Assembly: GCA_021613335.1 (NCBI GenBank)
Contig: JAJTWR010000311.1
Location: 1,437,881-1,501,880, forward strand
Direction of reading: 5' to 3'
From: Whitmania pigra
Taxonomy: Eukaryota; Annelida; Clitellata; Hirudinida; Haemopidae
Length of the DNA stretch: 64,000 nucleotides
How positions within the stretch are numbered: position 1 is the first letter of the stretch; each line of letters opens with the position of its first letter. The translations under genes and the position numbers were made by a program. The notes beneath the pieces were generated by a model. It searched no databases. It worked only from the letters and a program-made list of their open reading frames with translations, and had not been told where the DNA came from. Below are positions 22,101 to 38,154 of this stretch, piece after piece.

Positions 22101-25100
22101 TAAATTTGTAATCGATGAAACGTTGGAAGGTGCCGATCCGAGAACAACCGATTCCAACGGAAACACGGTACTCCATACTGCAGCATCTTACGGTCATTAC
22201 CACCTCATTGAGATCTTTCTTAACGACGGATCAGCTGATTTGCTGAGGTTGACCATGTGGTTTTGTAATTCTTGTGTCATTTTAAAAATCAAATATCTTG
22301 AATTAATTCTTATTATAAATGTTGACAATTTATAGTTGGTAATTGATCTTTGAAAATTATGAGATATCATATTGAACACTGTTATTAAGTGATTGTAATT
22401 ACTAAAACTAAGTCTGCATTTGTCATTGTACTAATTCCTATTAAGTATTCATTTCTCGCATTCCATGTTGACCAAGTTTGAAACGAACTTTTCTTAATTT
22501 CAGAAAGGGATACTGCGGAATGCTCCCCGTGCACGTGGCTGCTTTGAATGGATCGTACGACATCTTTCGAATCCTCCTGGCAGCCACGTTTTCGCGTGCA
22601 AAGTCCGAAACCCTCTTCCACATGGACACCGTCGACGGTCTCGGAAGAAGTTGTCTTCACCTGGCTGCTTGCGGAGGGTTCGTGGAAATGAAGTTTTATG
22701 TTTTTGTGCTTCGTTCGCTCGAATGTGATTCTTATTGTTTGATTTGTTTAGTTGTTCCTTAGAAGAAGAATTTGCATGCTAAATGAAATTATAAGTTAAT
22801 GCTAAACATGTTGTTTATATAAATTTGTTGTCTGAGGTCTCTCATCATCTATCTCGATCAAAATGACTTTGTTTTCGGATTCATTGAAGCCTTTGTTTAA
22901 CCAATTTAAGCAGAATATTTTAAAAATGTCATTTATTAAAATAACTTTGTGACATACAATAGGAATGCTGAAATGGTTGACACTCTTGTCATGTCAGGGG
23001 CTGATCACAATTTGTTGGACAACGAAGGGAGGTTTGGATAAAATATTTATCATGTTTATTATTTGTATTATTTGTAAATATTATTACCCATAATAATTAC
23101 ACTCTTTTAATGATTTTATTTTATTTTTAAATTATAAGCTCGTAATGATTATGGTAATTTGTTGATCGGAGTTTTTATCGAATGGATTGCCATTAAATGT
23201 TAATAGAGAAAGTAGCTTCGGATTTATAATATTAAAATTAATTCAATAAAAATTAAAAATCATTTTAATAAGCAGGTTCTACCTGAAAAATTGTTACCTT
23301 ATGTTTATAAACTCACATGACAATCCAGTACATTTCTGTTGTTAAGCAGTGGTTAACATGATCAATATTTGATGCAGTGATGAATTATTAACTAACGACA
23401 ACTTCATTAACACCATCATCACCATAAATTACTATCCATTACTATTACTAATTACAAAAGTTATTGATATTCAGGTCAGCATTGCACTATGCAACCTTGA
23501 TGGGGCACCATAACTGTGTCGTCAGTCTGGTCATGGTTGGCACGAAGATGTGGACAGCTGACAAGAAGGGCTGCTCACCACTCCATTATGCAGCTGCTTA
23601 TGATCAGGAGGGCAGGTGGGCGGGGTTCTAACATCGTTTACTTGCTTCTAATTGGCTGTTACATGTCGACGTTACCGAGGTGACTTTGAACATGCGCTTT
23701 GATTGGATCGGGTTGGAGATCCTACTTAATTGGAAATCTAATCTCTATTTGGTGATTTTTTCTCGTTTTGTTTAAAAATAAAAAAACAATCTGCTATTTG
23801 CAACATTGCAGGATTGTTGAATACCTGCTTCAAAACAACGCTGATCCAAGCTCAAAAGACATCAATGGATACACTCCGACACATTACGCTGCCTTCAATG
23901 GGCACAAAACTTCTCTTGAGATGGTAATGATGTCTGCTTTACACTAATAATAATAATAATAGTATTAATAATAATAACAATAATCATAGTAATCACAATA
24001 ATTATCAGCACCATCATTGCCATTTCTTAACCATCATCTATGATTTTATTGTGATCCTATGATACGTTTATATTACCGTATAAAGTATGTGTGGTGTATT
24101 AAGAAACATAGTGAGGAATCATGATGAGATTTAGTTATTTCAACATTTAAGAATTTCTGAATAAATTAGATTTGAATTCCTTTTCAGTTGTTGGACCTGA
24201 CAGCAAGAGAACTTTTGAACAGTAAAAATCATCAGCAACTCTATTCACCTCTCCATCTTGCTGTCAGTTTCAGTTGATTATCAGTTATTATTCAATTTAT
24301 CAGTTAATACTAATTTTATTAGTCATTAATGTATTTGTCAATAATTTATCAGTTAGTAAATATTTTTTATTAAAATTTTCATCTGGTAATTAATATTGCT
24401 AAACCCAATCAAAAAGATTTTAACAAAGCCTACGAAATTATTTGAGTCTATGAATCTTGTCTTGTAACTTGCAATGTAAACAATTTGAACTGAAGGCTTC
24501 AAATGCTCATGTGGAGGCCCTGAATGCCATCATCAACTACACTGTCAACATCGACACCCAAGATTCAAGAGGCATGTTTTATTTATAATTACAATTATAA
24601 TTATATGTCAGTTTAATATGTTATGTTTATGTTTATGCTTAAAAGTCATTTTAAATGAATTTTATTCTTGGTAACGAGTTGCTTGCATTATGTTAATTTT
24701 ATGTCTAAAATTCTGAAATTCTTTAAGTGAATGCATTAATAATTGATATATTTGTTACTTCTTGTTGTTTTGTAATCAATTAAGTTTGAATTAAGTTTCA
24801 ATTGAAGCATTATTACTTGCATGAACACGACATGCTAATCATAAATGAATCATAACTTTTATATCCAATCACCAGGCAGATCAGCCCTCCACTTGGCTGC
24901 CAGCAAGGGTCATGACCTTTGTTGTGAGACCCTGTTGAACAGTGGTGCCTCTCCCAAACTGCAGGATCTCATCTCAAGGGCAACACCTTTGCACTTGGCA
25001 GGTTATCATTAATTAATTAGATTAATTAATTAATTAATTAGGATTAATGTCCCTTGTTATCTCATTGTGAACGGATGTATTCACACATTTGCATGTTCAA

Positions 25101-28100
25101 AATGATGGTGATGGATAACAGTAGCAATGGCATTGTATCCAAATGTTTTAGATTAATCGGTAAAAATAATTAATTAAGTTTAATTTTTACATTATTGCTG
25201 ATCGAAAATTTTTTAAACATTTTTTTGAGGCTTAAATTACTTTATAATGTTATTTTAAGCTTAAATAACTTTATATTATGTTATTTGAAGCCTACATGGG
25301 CCACTTGAACTGTGTCAAGTTGATGCTGAAAGATGAAGACAAAGAATTGATTGATTGCCTCGATGACTTTGACAGGTTTTGACATTTTTGATTAATCATT
25401 TGGTGACAGGTTTTGATGATATTCATTAATCATTTTCTACAATTTATTTCATATTGTTGATGCTTATGCAGTTATGCACTGTTTTCACTCAATTGTCTGT
25501 TATCCAGCTGTGGGTACAAATGTGTCATTATGAAATTGTTTGTAGTCTCCTTTAATTTAATGAATGTTTCTGTTTCTAAATGATAACAATAAATTTATAA
25601 TGACAAATAATTAATAATGTTATCATTTATAATAATTATTGCCACAAATAAGATGTTACAATAAATTATAATTTGTAATGCTATTTTAGAATACTATTAT
25701 GTATTACATTATCTACATTGTTACACAGTCAACAATAATAATAATTAATAATAAATACATTATTTTCTAAATAATTCCTCTAGAACTCCACTGATGATGG
25801 CTTGCATGAGAGACAACAATGATGTGGCTTCCTACCTCATCAACAACATGGCAAATGTTACTGCCGTTGACTGCTTCAAGAGAACTGCTTTGCATCATGT
25901 TGTCAGTTTGCAGTTGTTATTGTTGTTATTACTATATAATAAACAAGTTAATTACTAAATAATCACTATTTAAATGGTTTAATTATTAAATAATTACAAA
26001 TTATTATTATTGTAAATTATAAATAATTATAATTTTATAGGATTTGTTCCTTGACATGAAAAAATTGTTTAATGAATATTTATATTAAAGTGGGTGATAA
26101 ATAAAAAATAAAATATATCACTTACAAATTTTGAAATAAATCAGTAAACAAAAGTTGCTACTATGGTGATTGTAATGTTCTCAATGATCACAGGCAATGA
26201 CAGATGGTGAAGTTGTGACTACTATTATAATTTTGTAATTGTTGAAATTATTATTATTGATTATTGATTATTGATTATTAATTATAGATTAACTATTGTT
26301 GTTATCAAAATTATCATTGCCACAAGGCTGCCCATGGTCATGAAAGCACGGCCGAGACACTGCTTCGTGTTATGCCCAAGATGGAGATGGGGGACTTCAG
26401 GGGGTTCACACCTGTGCATTTGGCAGCCATGTATGGACATGTGGGTCTCTTGACCACACTCTTACAGGTAAGATGTAAGAGATGAACAAATAACTTAACA
26501 TGAAAGCAACTAATCTGCAAATAAGGGTGGTGTTGATGATGGTGATGATGATTACGATGATCGGTTCTTCCTATGGTTTCAGGTTGGTGGTGATCCAGAT
26601 GCATTGGACAGGAACAGATTCACACCTTTGCATTGGGCATGTTACAATGGTGAGCTGTCAGGGAATTAATTTTTATCATTATTATCATAAAACTAAATAT
26701 CGCCATTAAATGTTGATTTTTCTACGTTTTATAAATAATATTTATCATACCTTTATAGCAGCTGTTATCATTTAATTGATAATGACATTGTAAATATTTG
26801 TGATGACCTAAAGGTTAAAATATCACTATCAATATAGGTCACGAGAGCTGTGTCGAGTTGTTGTTGGAAAAAGGCACAAATGACAAAGGATTCTTGGGAA
26901 ATCAGTTCAGTCCCCTGCATTGTTCTGTGTGAGGCATTTGAGTCTGTTATAAAGGAACAATTATTAATATAATAATTATTAATATTAATAAAAGTTTTAT
27001 ATGATTAAAAATAGTAATAATCACTCTTGCCTAGAGATCACATTTTAATTTTGTGCACTTACATGTGTTAAGTGTAAATATTTTTCATCACGTCTTAATT
27101 ATCACTACATAAATTATAAATAAATTGTATAACTTAAATTGTTTAAACATTAATGAATTTAATGATTAACCAAATAATTTGTTAAATTCTTACAGCATCA
27201 CAGGCCATGATACTTGCTCTGAACTTCTACTTGACAACAAGGAAGCAGATATTGTCATGCTCAGGGATGTGTGTGGGAGGTGGGTTTGGGATTCTTAACA
27301 TTAATTAGTAATTAATAGGATTACAATTGTCATGACAACAAGCTTGTTTAATTCCAAAATTATAAGATATAATATTTCCTCAAAAAACTCATACGAGAAA
27401 TAAATTACTACAGTTTACCTTGATATAATAGTCAGTGATATAATAATTTGAATAATAAGTTAATACAATATTAGTTGCTTAATAAAATATTAGTCGACTA
27501 TTGTTTATCGACAGAACTCCGATCCATGCGGCCATCTTTGGAGGTCACACGGACATCCTTCAAGTTCTCATCGACAAAGGAGGAGACTTAAACCTCTGCG
27601 ACTTCCGACTTAAAACTCCTCTCATGTACGCTGCTTCCTCTGGAAAGGCAATTGCTCTTGGTATGTTCCTTGGACATCCCTTTGTTATGACTTGGTAATT
27701 AGTTAAGTAATTAATTATTAATTATTATGAGTTGTGCACCTGAGTTAATATAGTTAATATTGTTTTTCGATTACATTTTAAAAGTTATTAAGATTTCACA
27801 TGTTCTAAATGTACATTAAATTAAAATTAAAATCACTTTATTCTTCTTAATTCTTATATTCTTCTAATTGTGCAATGCCTTCCACAGAGATGTTGTTGAA
27901 TTACGAAGCTGACTTCACACTTCTCGATGAGAATGGAAACACAGCTCTTCACTACGCTTGCATCCACGTTAGTTGAACAACCGTGACATTTAATTGTTGA
28001 GCTATTAATATTTAATTGTTAAGCCAATAATATTTAATTGTTAAGCCAATAATATTTAATTTTTTGATAATTGTTTGCTTATATTTTTATTTGTCTACAT

Positions 28101-29479
28101 TTTGCCTTGATATCATTATAATGGTATCTCAGTTAAAAGTTTTCAACTGTTTAATAAAAATTAAGTTATTTTTGATTTGCATGTTTGGGTGCAGAAAAAC
28201 GAAGAGGCAGCCATGTTGTTGTTGGACAGAATCCACCACAGAGACCTCATTGACCAGCAGAACAAAGAATCAAAAACGTAAACATTTCAGATTTTTCAGT
28301 TACAATTAAGTTACAATTCCTTATTTTTGTAAAGTTTTGGTCCTCATTTGCATGCATCAGCTTCAGCAACATTCCACTTGGAAATGTTGCAATTGTTTTT
28401 CATGCTTTGTGGTGTTTTTTTATTTTGAAAACTTTATGTTGCTAAATTTGCATGTTTTACTGCTTCACAACAACTTTTATTATAATTTTTTTATTAATAC
28501 ATTGTGGTATTCTTTATCTGCTAAGTATTGATAAGGCTTAAAAATATTCAAAATTTTGCATTAATTTCCATCAATTGCTTAAATATAGCTATTAATTTTT
28601 GTTTAAAAATAAAGGAGTCACTGACAATTGATATTAGCAATTAACATTAACACAACAACAACAACAACCACACAAACAGATGCCTCCATTATGCTGCTCA
28701 GCATGGAATGGTTCCAGTCGTTCGACAGCTTCTGACCAAAGGAGCGAACATCTACCTCGTAGATAACAAGGGTTTGTGGATGATGTTAATCAATAAAATA
28801 ATTGTTAATTTTAATAATGCTAATGTTTAATGCATTATAATATTATTAACAATAGTATATAATAGTATATAATATCTTATCTAATTTTAGATAGTTTTCT
28901 AAATGTGAATTACTGTAACCATTGCTTGTTTAAAAGCGATTGTTTTCTGAGATTAGGATATTATATTCATAAATATTAAATGCATTCAAAAATACATTGT
29001 TGAAAAATAATCTCGAAATGTTAAACTTATTTCTAAATTATTAGAATGAATATTAACGGCAATTAATTCACAAATCCAGGAAACATTCCTGCCTTGTCGT
29101 GCATTCCTGATGCCAAGGTGGCCGAATGCCTCTTCATCTTGCTGCATCAGATGAGTCATCGACCTGATTTCCTGACCTTCTTTTCGAGACCTTTCATTGG
29201 CCATGGTTTTATATCTTTTTAATTTTTAAATTAAAGTACTTTCCCATTCTTTTAAACTGATTAATTAAAATTGCCACTTATAAATTAAATTAACCTTTTT
29301 AAATTGATTGAACAAAACATATAAAAATCGTAACATTAATATTACAAATGACCTCAATTAGCAATCTTTTTTTATTGTATTTTGATTGGTTGATGTTTTT
29401 AGGTCACGAATCCCCCATCCATTGTCCTTCAGAAGGGAAGCAGGAGTCTGTGCAGAGTTCAGACTCGGAATTTTATTGA
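19186..29479 (+). CDS. ANKRD28: PP6 regulatory ankyrin repeat subunit (ANKRD28/44/52 type)
   Basis: Twenty-seven exons, 1021 residues: 19186-19212, 19328-19561, 19635-19835, 20106-20258, 20974-21177, 21423-21509, 21740-21818, 22130-22247, 22504-22677, 22963-23031, 23475-23615, 23812-23923, 24188-24262, 24496-24571, 24876-25001, 25291-25375, 25784-25901, 26327-26467, 26583-26649, 26838-26928, 27196-27279, 27515-27660, 27888-27967, 28195-28277, 28680-28771, 29080-29205, 29403-29479. Phases agree throughout. It is collinear with human ANKRD28 (about 1053 residues): N terminus GDPDEV, KKDRRAIHWAAY in an early repeat, FTPLHWACYNGHESCVELLL late, C terminus SDSEFY. The protein is almost wholly ankyrin repeats and scaffolds the PP6 phosphatase holoenzyme. 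Intron 14 has a GC donor. The exon 8 acceptor (22130) is weak. Which of the three vertebrate paralogues is closest is not decided. Poly(A) signal near 30278. Confidence 0.95.
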
Positions 29480-31549
29480 TTTCACAAAATATTTGTTTCC
29501 ACTTTCCTCTTGCTGAATTTCTCATTATTTAAGTTCTGTGATCGCAATCTGGTATTCAATGTTGATGCTTGATTTACTGATTTGTTTTACAATCTGGAGG
29601 CTCAATCTTCATCTGAAATAAGATCGTATAATTCAATTATTGCTAATCTAATGCATTGCATTAATTAAGGTTTGAATTAATTTAGTTTTAATGTTACTTT
29701 TCATTTTAAATTATTCTTTTGTTTCTTTAGAAAACATTCAATCTGAAATCTTGTTAAATCTCCTGAGAAACTCAATCTTTCCTGAGGAATTATTTTTTTT
29801 TTTACTTTTTATTTTCATTTTGCACACAATTCTCACAAATGTTTGCTGGAATGTGTGGAAAGTCAGACATTGAGTCGTTACCTGCCTCTGCTCAAACATT
29901 AATATTCATTTATATGCGAATGATTTTGGCTCTAATGACGTTTAAATTATTTATGTGATACTTCATTAATGGTTTAATCAACCGAATATGTGCCCACAAT
30001 AATTTCAATATTTGTATCATTGCATAAGAAAATTAATTATTCATAATAATTATCATCGCTGCTTTTCGTCTTAATCACAGTCCAGCACTCCTTAGCTGAT
30101 TGTTATTTTTATATTTTTTGCTGCCATGTTTGTATCACCAGTGATTGATTGATTGATTCAAACACTCAACTTTTTCATAGCTTGATTGATTGAACTTCGT
30201 CACTCACTTGATTGAAGTGTTGCAAAGCACATGACGCTGATTGAATTTATTACAGTAATTCTCGATTTGTTTTCCAAATAAATTATGATAACTTACACTT
30301 CATTTGAATAGTCTATGAGTCTGAGCGTGATTATATTTTATTATTTATTTTTATTGTTATGGAGAGTGTTTCAATAGAGCTTCAATATCGTGAAGAATGC
30401 TTTTCAAAAAAATACCAAGGCGGTATGAAAACTGGCTGGAGTGATGTTGGTCAGTGAAATCAGTGGGAGTCTCTTGGTGCCGAAGTGAGCCTTTGCATTA
30501 ACGGCGTGTGAGTTAAGAAGCTGGTGGAACAGAAGCAGAACTGCGCGTGACTTAGGAGAAACTGTGCAGCTTGTTAGTGTTGCTATTTTGTAGTTAATCT
30601 AGCTTGTAGTTAATCTAGTTTGTAGTTAATCTATTTTGTAGTTAATCTAGTTTGTAGTTAATCTATTTTGTAGTTAATCTTTTTGACAAATGCGATTCCA
30701 ATGGAAGCCATGAAAAAATTAAGTGACATGTTCATGTATTCTTTTTTTGTATGTCGACTTCGCCTATGCATTGATGCAGGCACATTAAATTTCAAAACCT
30801 TCTGAATGCGATTTCAAAAAAAAAAATATCTGCGACTGTCCAAAACTAAAATTAACTCAAAGCCCGTGCTTTTGTCAGCTCAAGTGAAGCTTTGTCGGAA
30901 TTTTATTTGGGCTGAAATGACATGCGAACTTGCAAAAATTTTTAAATATGACAGCTTTTACATGATTTCATGCTCTGCATCGTCAGAGGTCTGCATTTGA
31001 GCCAGCTTTTCAGATCTGATTTTTAAAAATCATTGAAGCAGAACATATTTGAACAACGTTTAAGACAAATAAAATCCATCATATGTGATGAAGTGTGAAA
31101 TAATAATAAATAATGCATTAACAAATCCTCAAAATAAAATATAATTTTATCGACACCGGCCTCTAAACGTAAAATCTTCCAGCGGCGTGCTGAGTGATGA
31201 ATTTTTAACAATAGAAAACAGCATTGAAGGGAGGTTCTTATGGGAGGCTGAGGAGTATTTGTTGATGTTCAAGTAGCGTGACTAAATGATTGAATCATTC
31301 ACATGGCTTATTTGTTGCTGCCCCTCTATTGTTCAAGCAATCAATGTTCTCAAAGTGTTGTCGTCTATTATTCTCACAGTTCTGATCATTTCGCTAAATT
31401 TCATTTCGAAAAACAAACGCTGGGTTAGAAACAATATTTCGACAATAAAAAAAGACGTTATCAAAATAGTTCGGATAAGACACAAAAATTAGTTAAACCT
31501 TTGAGACATTTAGAAAGTTTTTTGTGCCCAACGAACCTGGTGGCTCAAA
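29480..31549. other. ANKRD28 3' UTR and spacer
   Basis: AATAAA near 30278 marks the likely end of ANKRD28 mRNA. A 16-bp minisatellite lies at 30585-30680. Small open frames at 30806-31000 and 31286-31492 look like shadows without family resemblance. The last few hundred bases should hold the promoter and 5' UTR of gene A. Confidence 0.45.
30585..30680. repeat. 16-bp tandem repeat, six units
   Basis: Six consecutive 16-mers of the form A(T/G)TTTGTAGTTAATCT; the second unit has C in place of T at the third position. Types alternate in the last four units, suggesting dimer-wise amplification. Confidence 0.9.
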
Positions 31550-35013
<3,464 letters not shown>

Positions 35014-35440
35014 GAAGAAGACTTAAGGGAAAGAGAATTCTCTTGTTCAAGAAAAACTTGTTTTGAGTTTTGTCATACCGTTGATAATTTGTGATAATGA
35101 TGATCAACATTAAACTTGCTTTAATTTAGATGCCTTTGCTTGTTTCATGTTATTTTCCGGTTGCTTTTGAGATAATGAAATCATCATTACCTGATACTCT
35201 TACACGCTTTTATGCATTTATCTTCATTTAAATATTTAGAAAAAAATATAGTTGTGACATTTTTGAGGGGATGAATTATAACATTTTCCAGACTTATTTT
35301 GACGTGAATGTCATTCTCATGACTTATAAGATTCGACTATTCAATTTAATGTTTTGAATAAAATCGTTTAATTTTTATCTTTCTAAATAGAAAAACAACT
35401 TGAAAAATTCACTTGAAATTCCTGTAAGTTCTGCAGGTTC
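35014..35440. other. Gene A 3' flank
   Basis: Presumed 3' UTR of gene A (an AATAAA lies near 35358). No other gene is recognised. Confidence 0.4.
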
Positions 35441-37560
35441 ATTGATCACATTTAAAAAATTTTTTTAAATTTTGAATTCGCTTATTCATTTCAGAACTTT
35501 GAACGAAGAACCATTTATCACACAAAAAAATTACAAATTCAGGTTGTATCTCGAGGGAATACAATTCCCATCTAGGGGATGACCTGTCACAAAGTGACAA
35601 AGTTACGAATGCACATGTGAAAGAGACCTTACATAAATGATAAATTGAGAGTGAGATTTCAACAAATTCTATTGCCAATGACATGAGAGAATTGATGAGA
35701 ACAATGAAAAATTAAGAAAACACGATAACAATGAAAGATATAGATCAACCGGGGCAGTGCTGTGACAAAAAACCAAGGATGATAAAATGAATGATAAAGT
35801 GGTGAGGAAATGTAAAACTCAACAACTGGAGAGAATGTATTTTTTAAGAAGGAACTTAAATAATGAGGAATTGTTTACAAAAATAAGGGATGATGGCAGG
35901 GAAGAGAACAAGAGCGAACCTTTACAAAATAAGGAGAATTTTTGAAGGTGGTATGAAAAAATTCAGATCTGAATTGACATGGATGATCTAGTATTGTAAG
36001 AGTGGATATCTAAAGGTTTAGAAAACATGTTATTAAAGGAAGAAGGCAGCAAGTTAAGTTCATAAATATATATAAAGAGACAAGTTTGAAACTTAGTAAT
36101 CTGATAAATATGCACAAATCCATTTGAAATAAAAAAGTCCTTTGTATGAGCACGTGGTTGGAGACGAAACATAATATGAAATATTCTTTTTTTGGAGTGA
36201 TTAAGGAGATAAATTTAGAGGAATAGTTAGTAGCCTCTGCCAGAGCTACATTACAATAGATAGCTAGGAATAGATTAGTGAATAGTGTAGCACAATAAGA
36301 ATTTTCCTATCAACAAATGATATGACACCAATGTTTTTTGAAATTTTGGAGGAATTTAATGGAGGTGACATGTTTACCTGCAAGTCGTTAATGCTAAGTT
36401 GAATAAGATTTATTCTTATTTTTTGAACAAAACAACATGAAATTTGTTTTTTCGTCATTTAAAGAAAATTTATTGGTTCGAAATACGTCAACATTTGTCA
36501 ACTTCCTATTGATGTTAATAATTAATCCGTTAAGATTTTTGCCAGAGGCAAACTCATTTGAATCACACGCGCAGTGATGGGTAGTTACTAACTTAAAGTA
36601 GTTATAAGTACTATTTTTAAAGTAGTTATTAACTACAAATAGTTAACTACTTTTTAACTACTTTTACAAAAATTTTAAAATAAAATGAAGAAAAATGATT
36701 TTTTTCCAATTTCACAATTTGGTACATCACTTTATAAGCATAGTTTCTTCTGTTTTTGATTAATTTGGACAATAAAATTTTGTTGAAAATGTTACACTAG
36801 TGTAAATAAATATGCTAATAATTATGTCTTGTTCAATTGTCCAGAAAATTAATTTTATCAAATGTCAACGAAAAAGTAGTTAAAAAGTAGTTAACTACTA
36901 TGCAAGTAGTTAAGGAGTAGTTACTAACTACGTATTTAAAAAGTAGTTAAAAAATAGTTACTAACTAGTTAACTACTGTAGTTAAAGCCCATCACTGCAC
37001 ATGCGAATAACAAAAATGTAAGCATTGATGAGGAATTGCTTAAATCGTTAATATAAATGATAAAGAGTAAAGGAACCAAGACGAGAGGAACTAAAGCTGA
37101 GAGTGTTGGAGATCAACGGGATGAATTCACCAGCAATGCAAGGGTCAACATAATCAAGGCCACAGCTGTGGGAGGTCTTCAATTCTTTAACTATTTGAAT
37201 GATCTCGTCTGACGAAAGGAAAAATGGAAAAAGACATTGTGGGAGTGGAAGAGGTCGTAAGGAATTCATGAAAGGATTTTGTTCGCTAAGTTTGGTTCAA
37301 GATCAGAAAAATGTTTGTTGAATTTTTCGACTCTTGCAATTGGAGAGTTTAGTTCGCATATATCGTCTGAGTAAAATATGTCGGGAACTTCAAATGATTT
37401 GCTTCCTCTAGACAAAATACGTTTTAATATGTTCCAATTACCTTTTGGATATTCCTGTTGTCTCTATAATCTTGATGAGAAATGTTGGCAAATTATGGCT
37501 TGATAACTATCAGCTATTGAACCCGTTTCTGTAATTTGTGATTTTGATTTTGTTTTCTGG
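35440..37560 (-). mobile_element. Decayed non-LTR retrotransposon, interrupted by a MITE
   Basis: Minus-strand translation from about 37320 to 37050 gives FNKHFSDLEPNLANKI, then FFLSSDEIIQIVKELKTSHS and CGLDYVDP. This is the classic pre-RT spacing (FN.HF..IGP.LA, then EI..II..LK.SKS.G.D) of CR1/L2/RTE-like LINEs. At 36172-35963 the minus strand has PLDIHSYNTRSS, resembling the C-terminal HNYNTR motif that precedes GPK.WN.LP. Many stops and a large internal loss mean it is dead. A hAT MITE sits inside at 36572-36997. Outer boundaries are approximate. Confidence 0.6.
36572..36997. mobile_element. hAT MITE, 426 bp with 8-bp target duplication
   Basis: Ends are CAGTGATGGGTAGTTACT on the left and, as reverse complement, CAGTGATGGGCTTTAACT on the right, both with the hAT-type CAGTGATGGG. 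Flanking octamers CACACGCG (36564-36571) and CACATGCG (36998-37005) match at 7 of 8 bases. The interior is dominated by AGTAGTTAACTAC-like subterminal repeats and has no transposase. Confidence 0.9.
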
Positions 37561-38154
37561 AGTTGAATTCTTTAAATATGCCTTGTACAGTTTTTTTTTA
37601 CTCTGCATGATTTTAGGAGAGCGGGGGTCAACCATTCCTTTTTTTTTATTATGGATTGAAAACCGACATTTGCCGAAGGAAAATGATTTGATAACGATTT
37701 TGATAATGCAGACCGCAAGTATTCTTTCAGATTGCTTTTGATTTTATGGCTGGAAATTTGTTACATTTGAAATACGGAGAATGTTTGTATATAAATAAAT
37801 GAATAAACTTTGATTAATTATTAAACAAAAATAAGTAATAATTCTAAAGTATTCTAATAATTCTAAAGTAATAATTCCAAATAATAAACTAATTCTAAAC
37901 CACTAATTCTGGAGTAATTTTAAACTAAGTATTAAGAGTTAAACTTTTCGACATGCAACAATTTGAAATAAATCAGAAGAAATGTTGTTTGTTGTTCATG
38001 AATGAAGTTTAAATTGTCCAAAGAACACATATATTGCTTCAAATAAATGTTAAACTTAAAAAGGAAATTAACCAATAACTTCACTTTATACGACACAATT
38101 CAAACAATATTTAACGAGGTATCGAGACAGATCAGCATACTACAAGATGAAGCT
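37561..38154. other. Spacer before gene B 3' end
   Basis: AT-rich, with short direct repeats of ATTCTAAAGTA near 37840-37910. No gene is seen. Confidence 0.4.
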
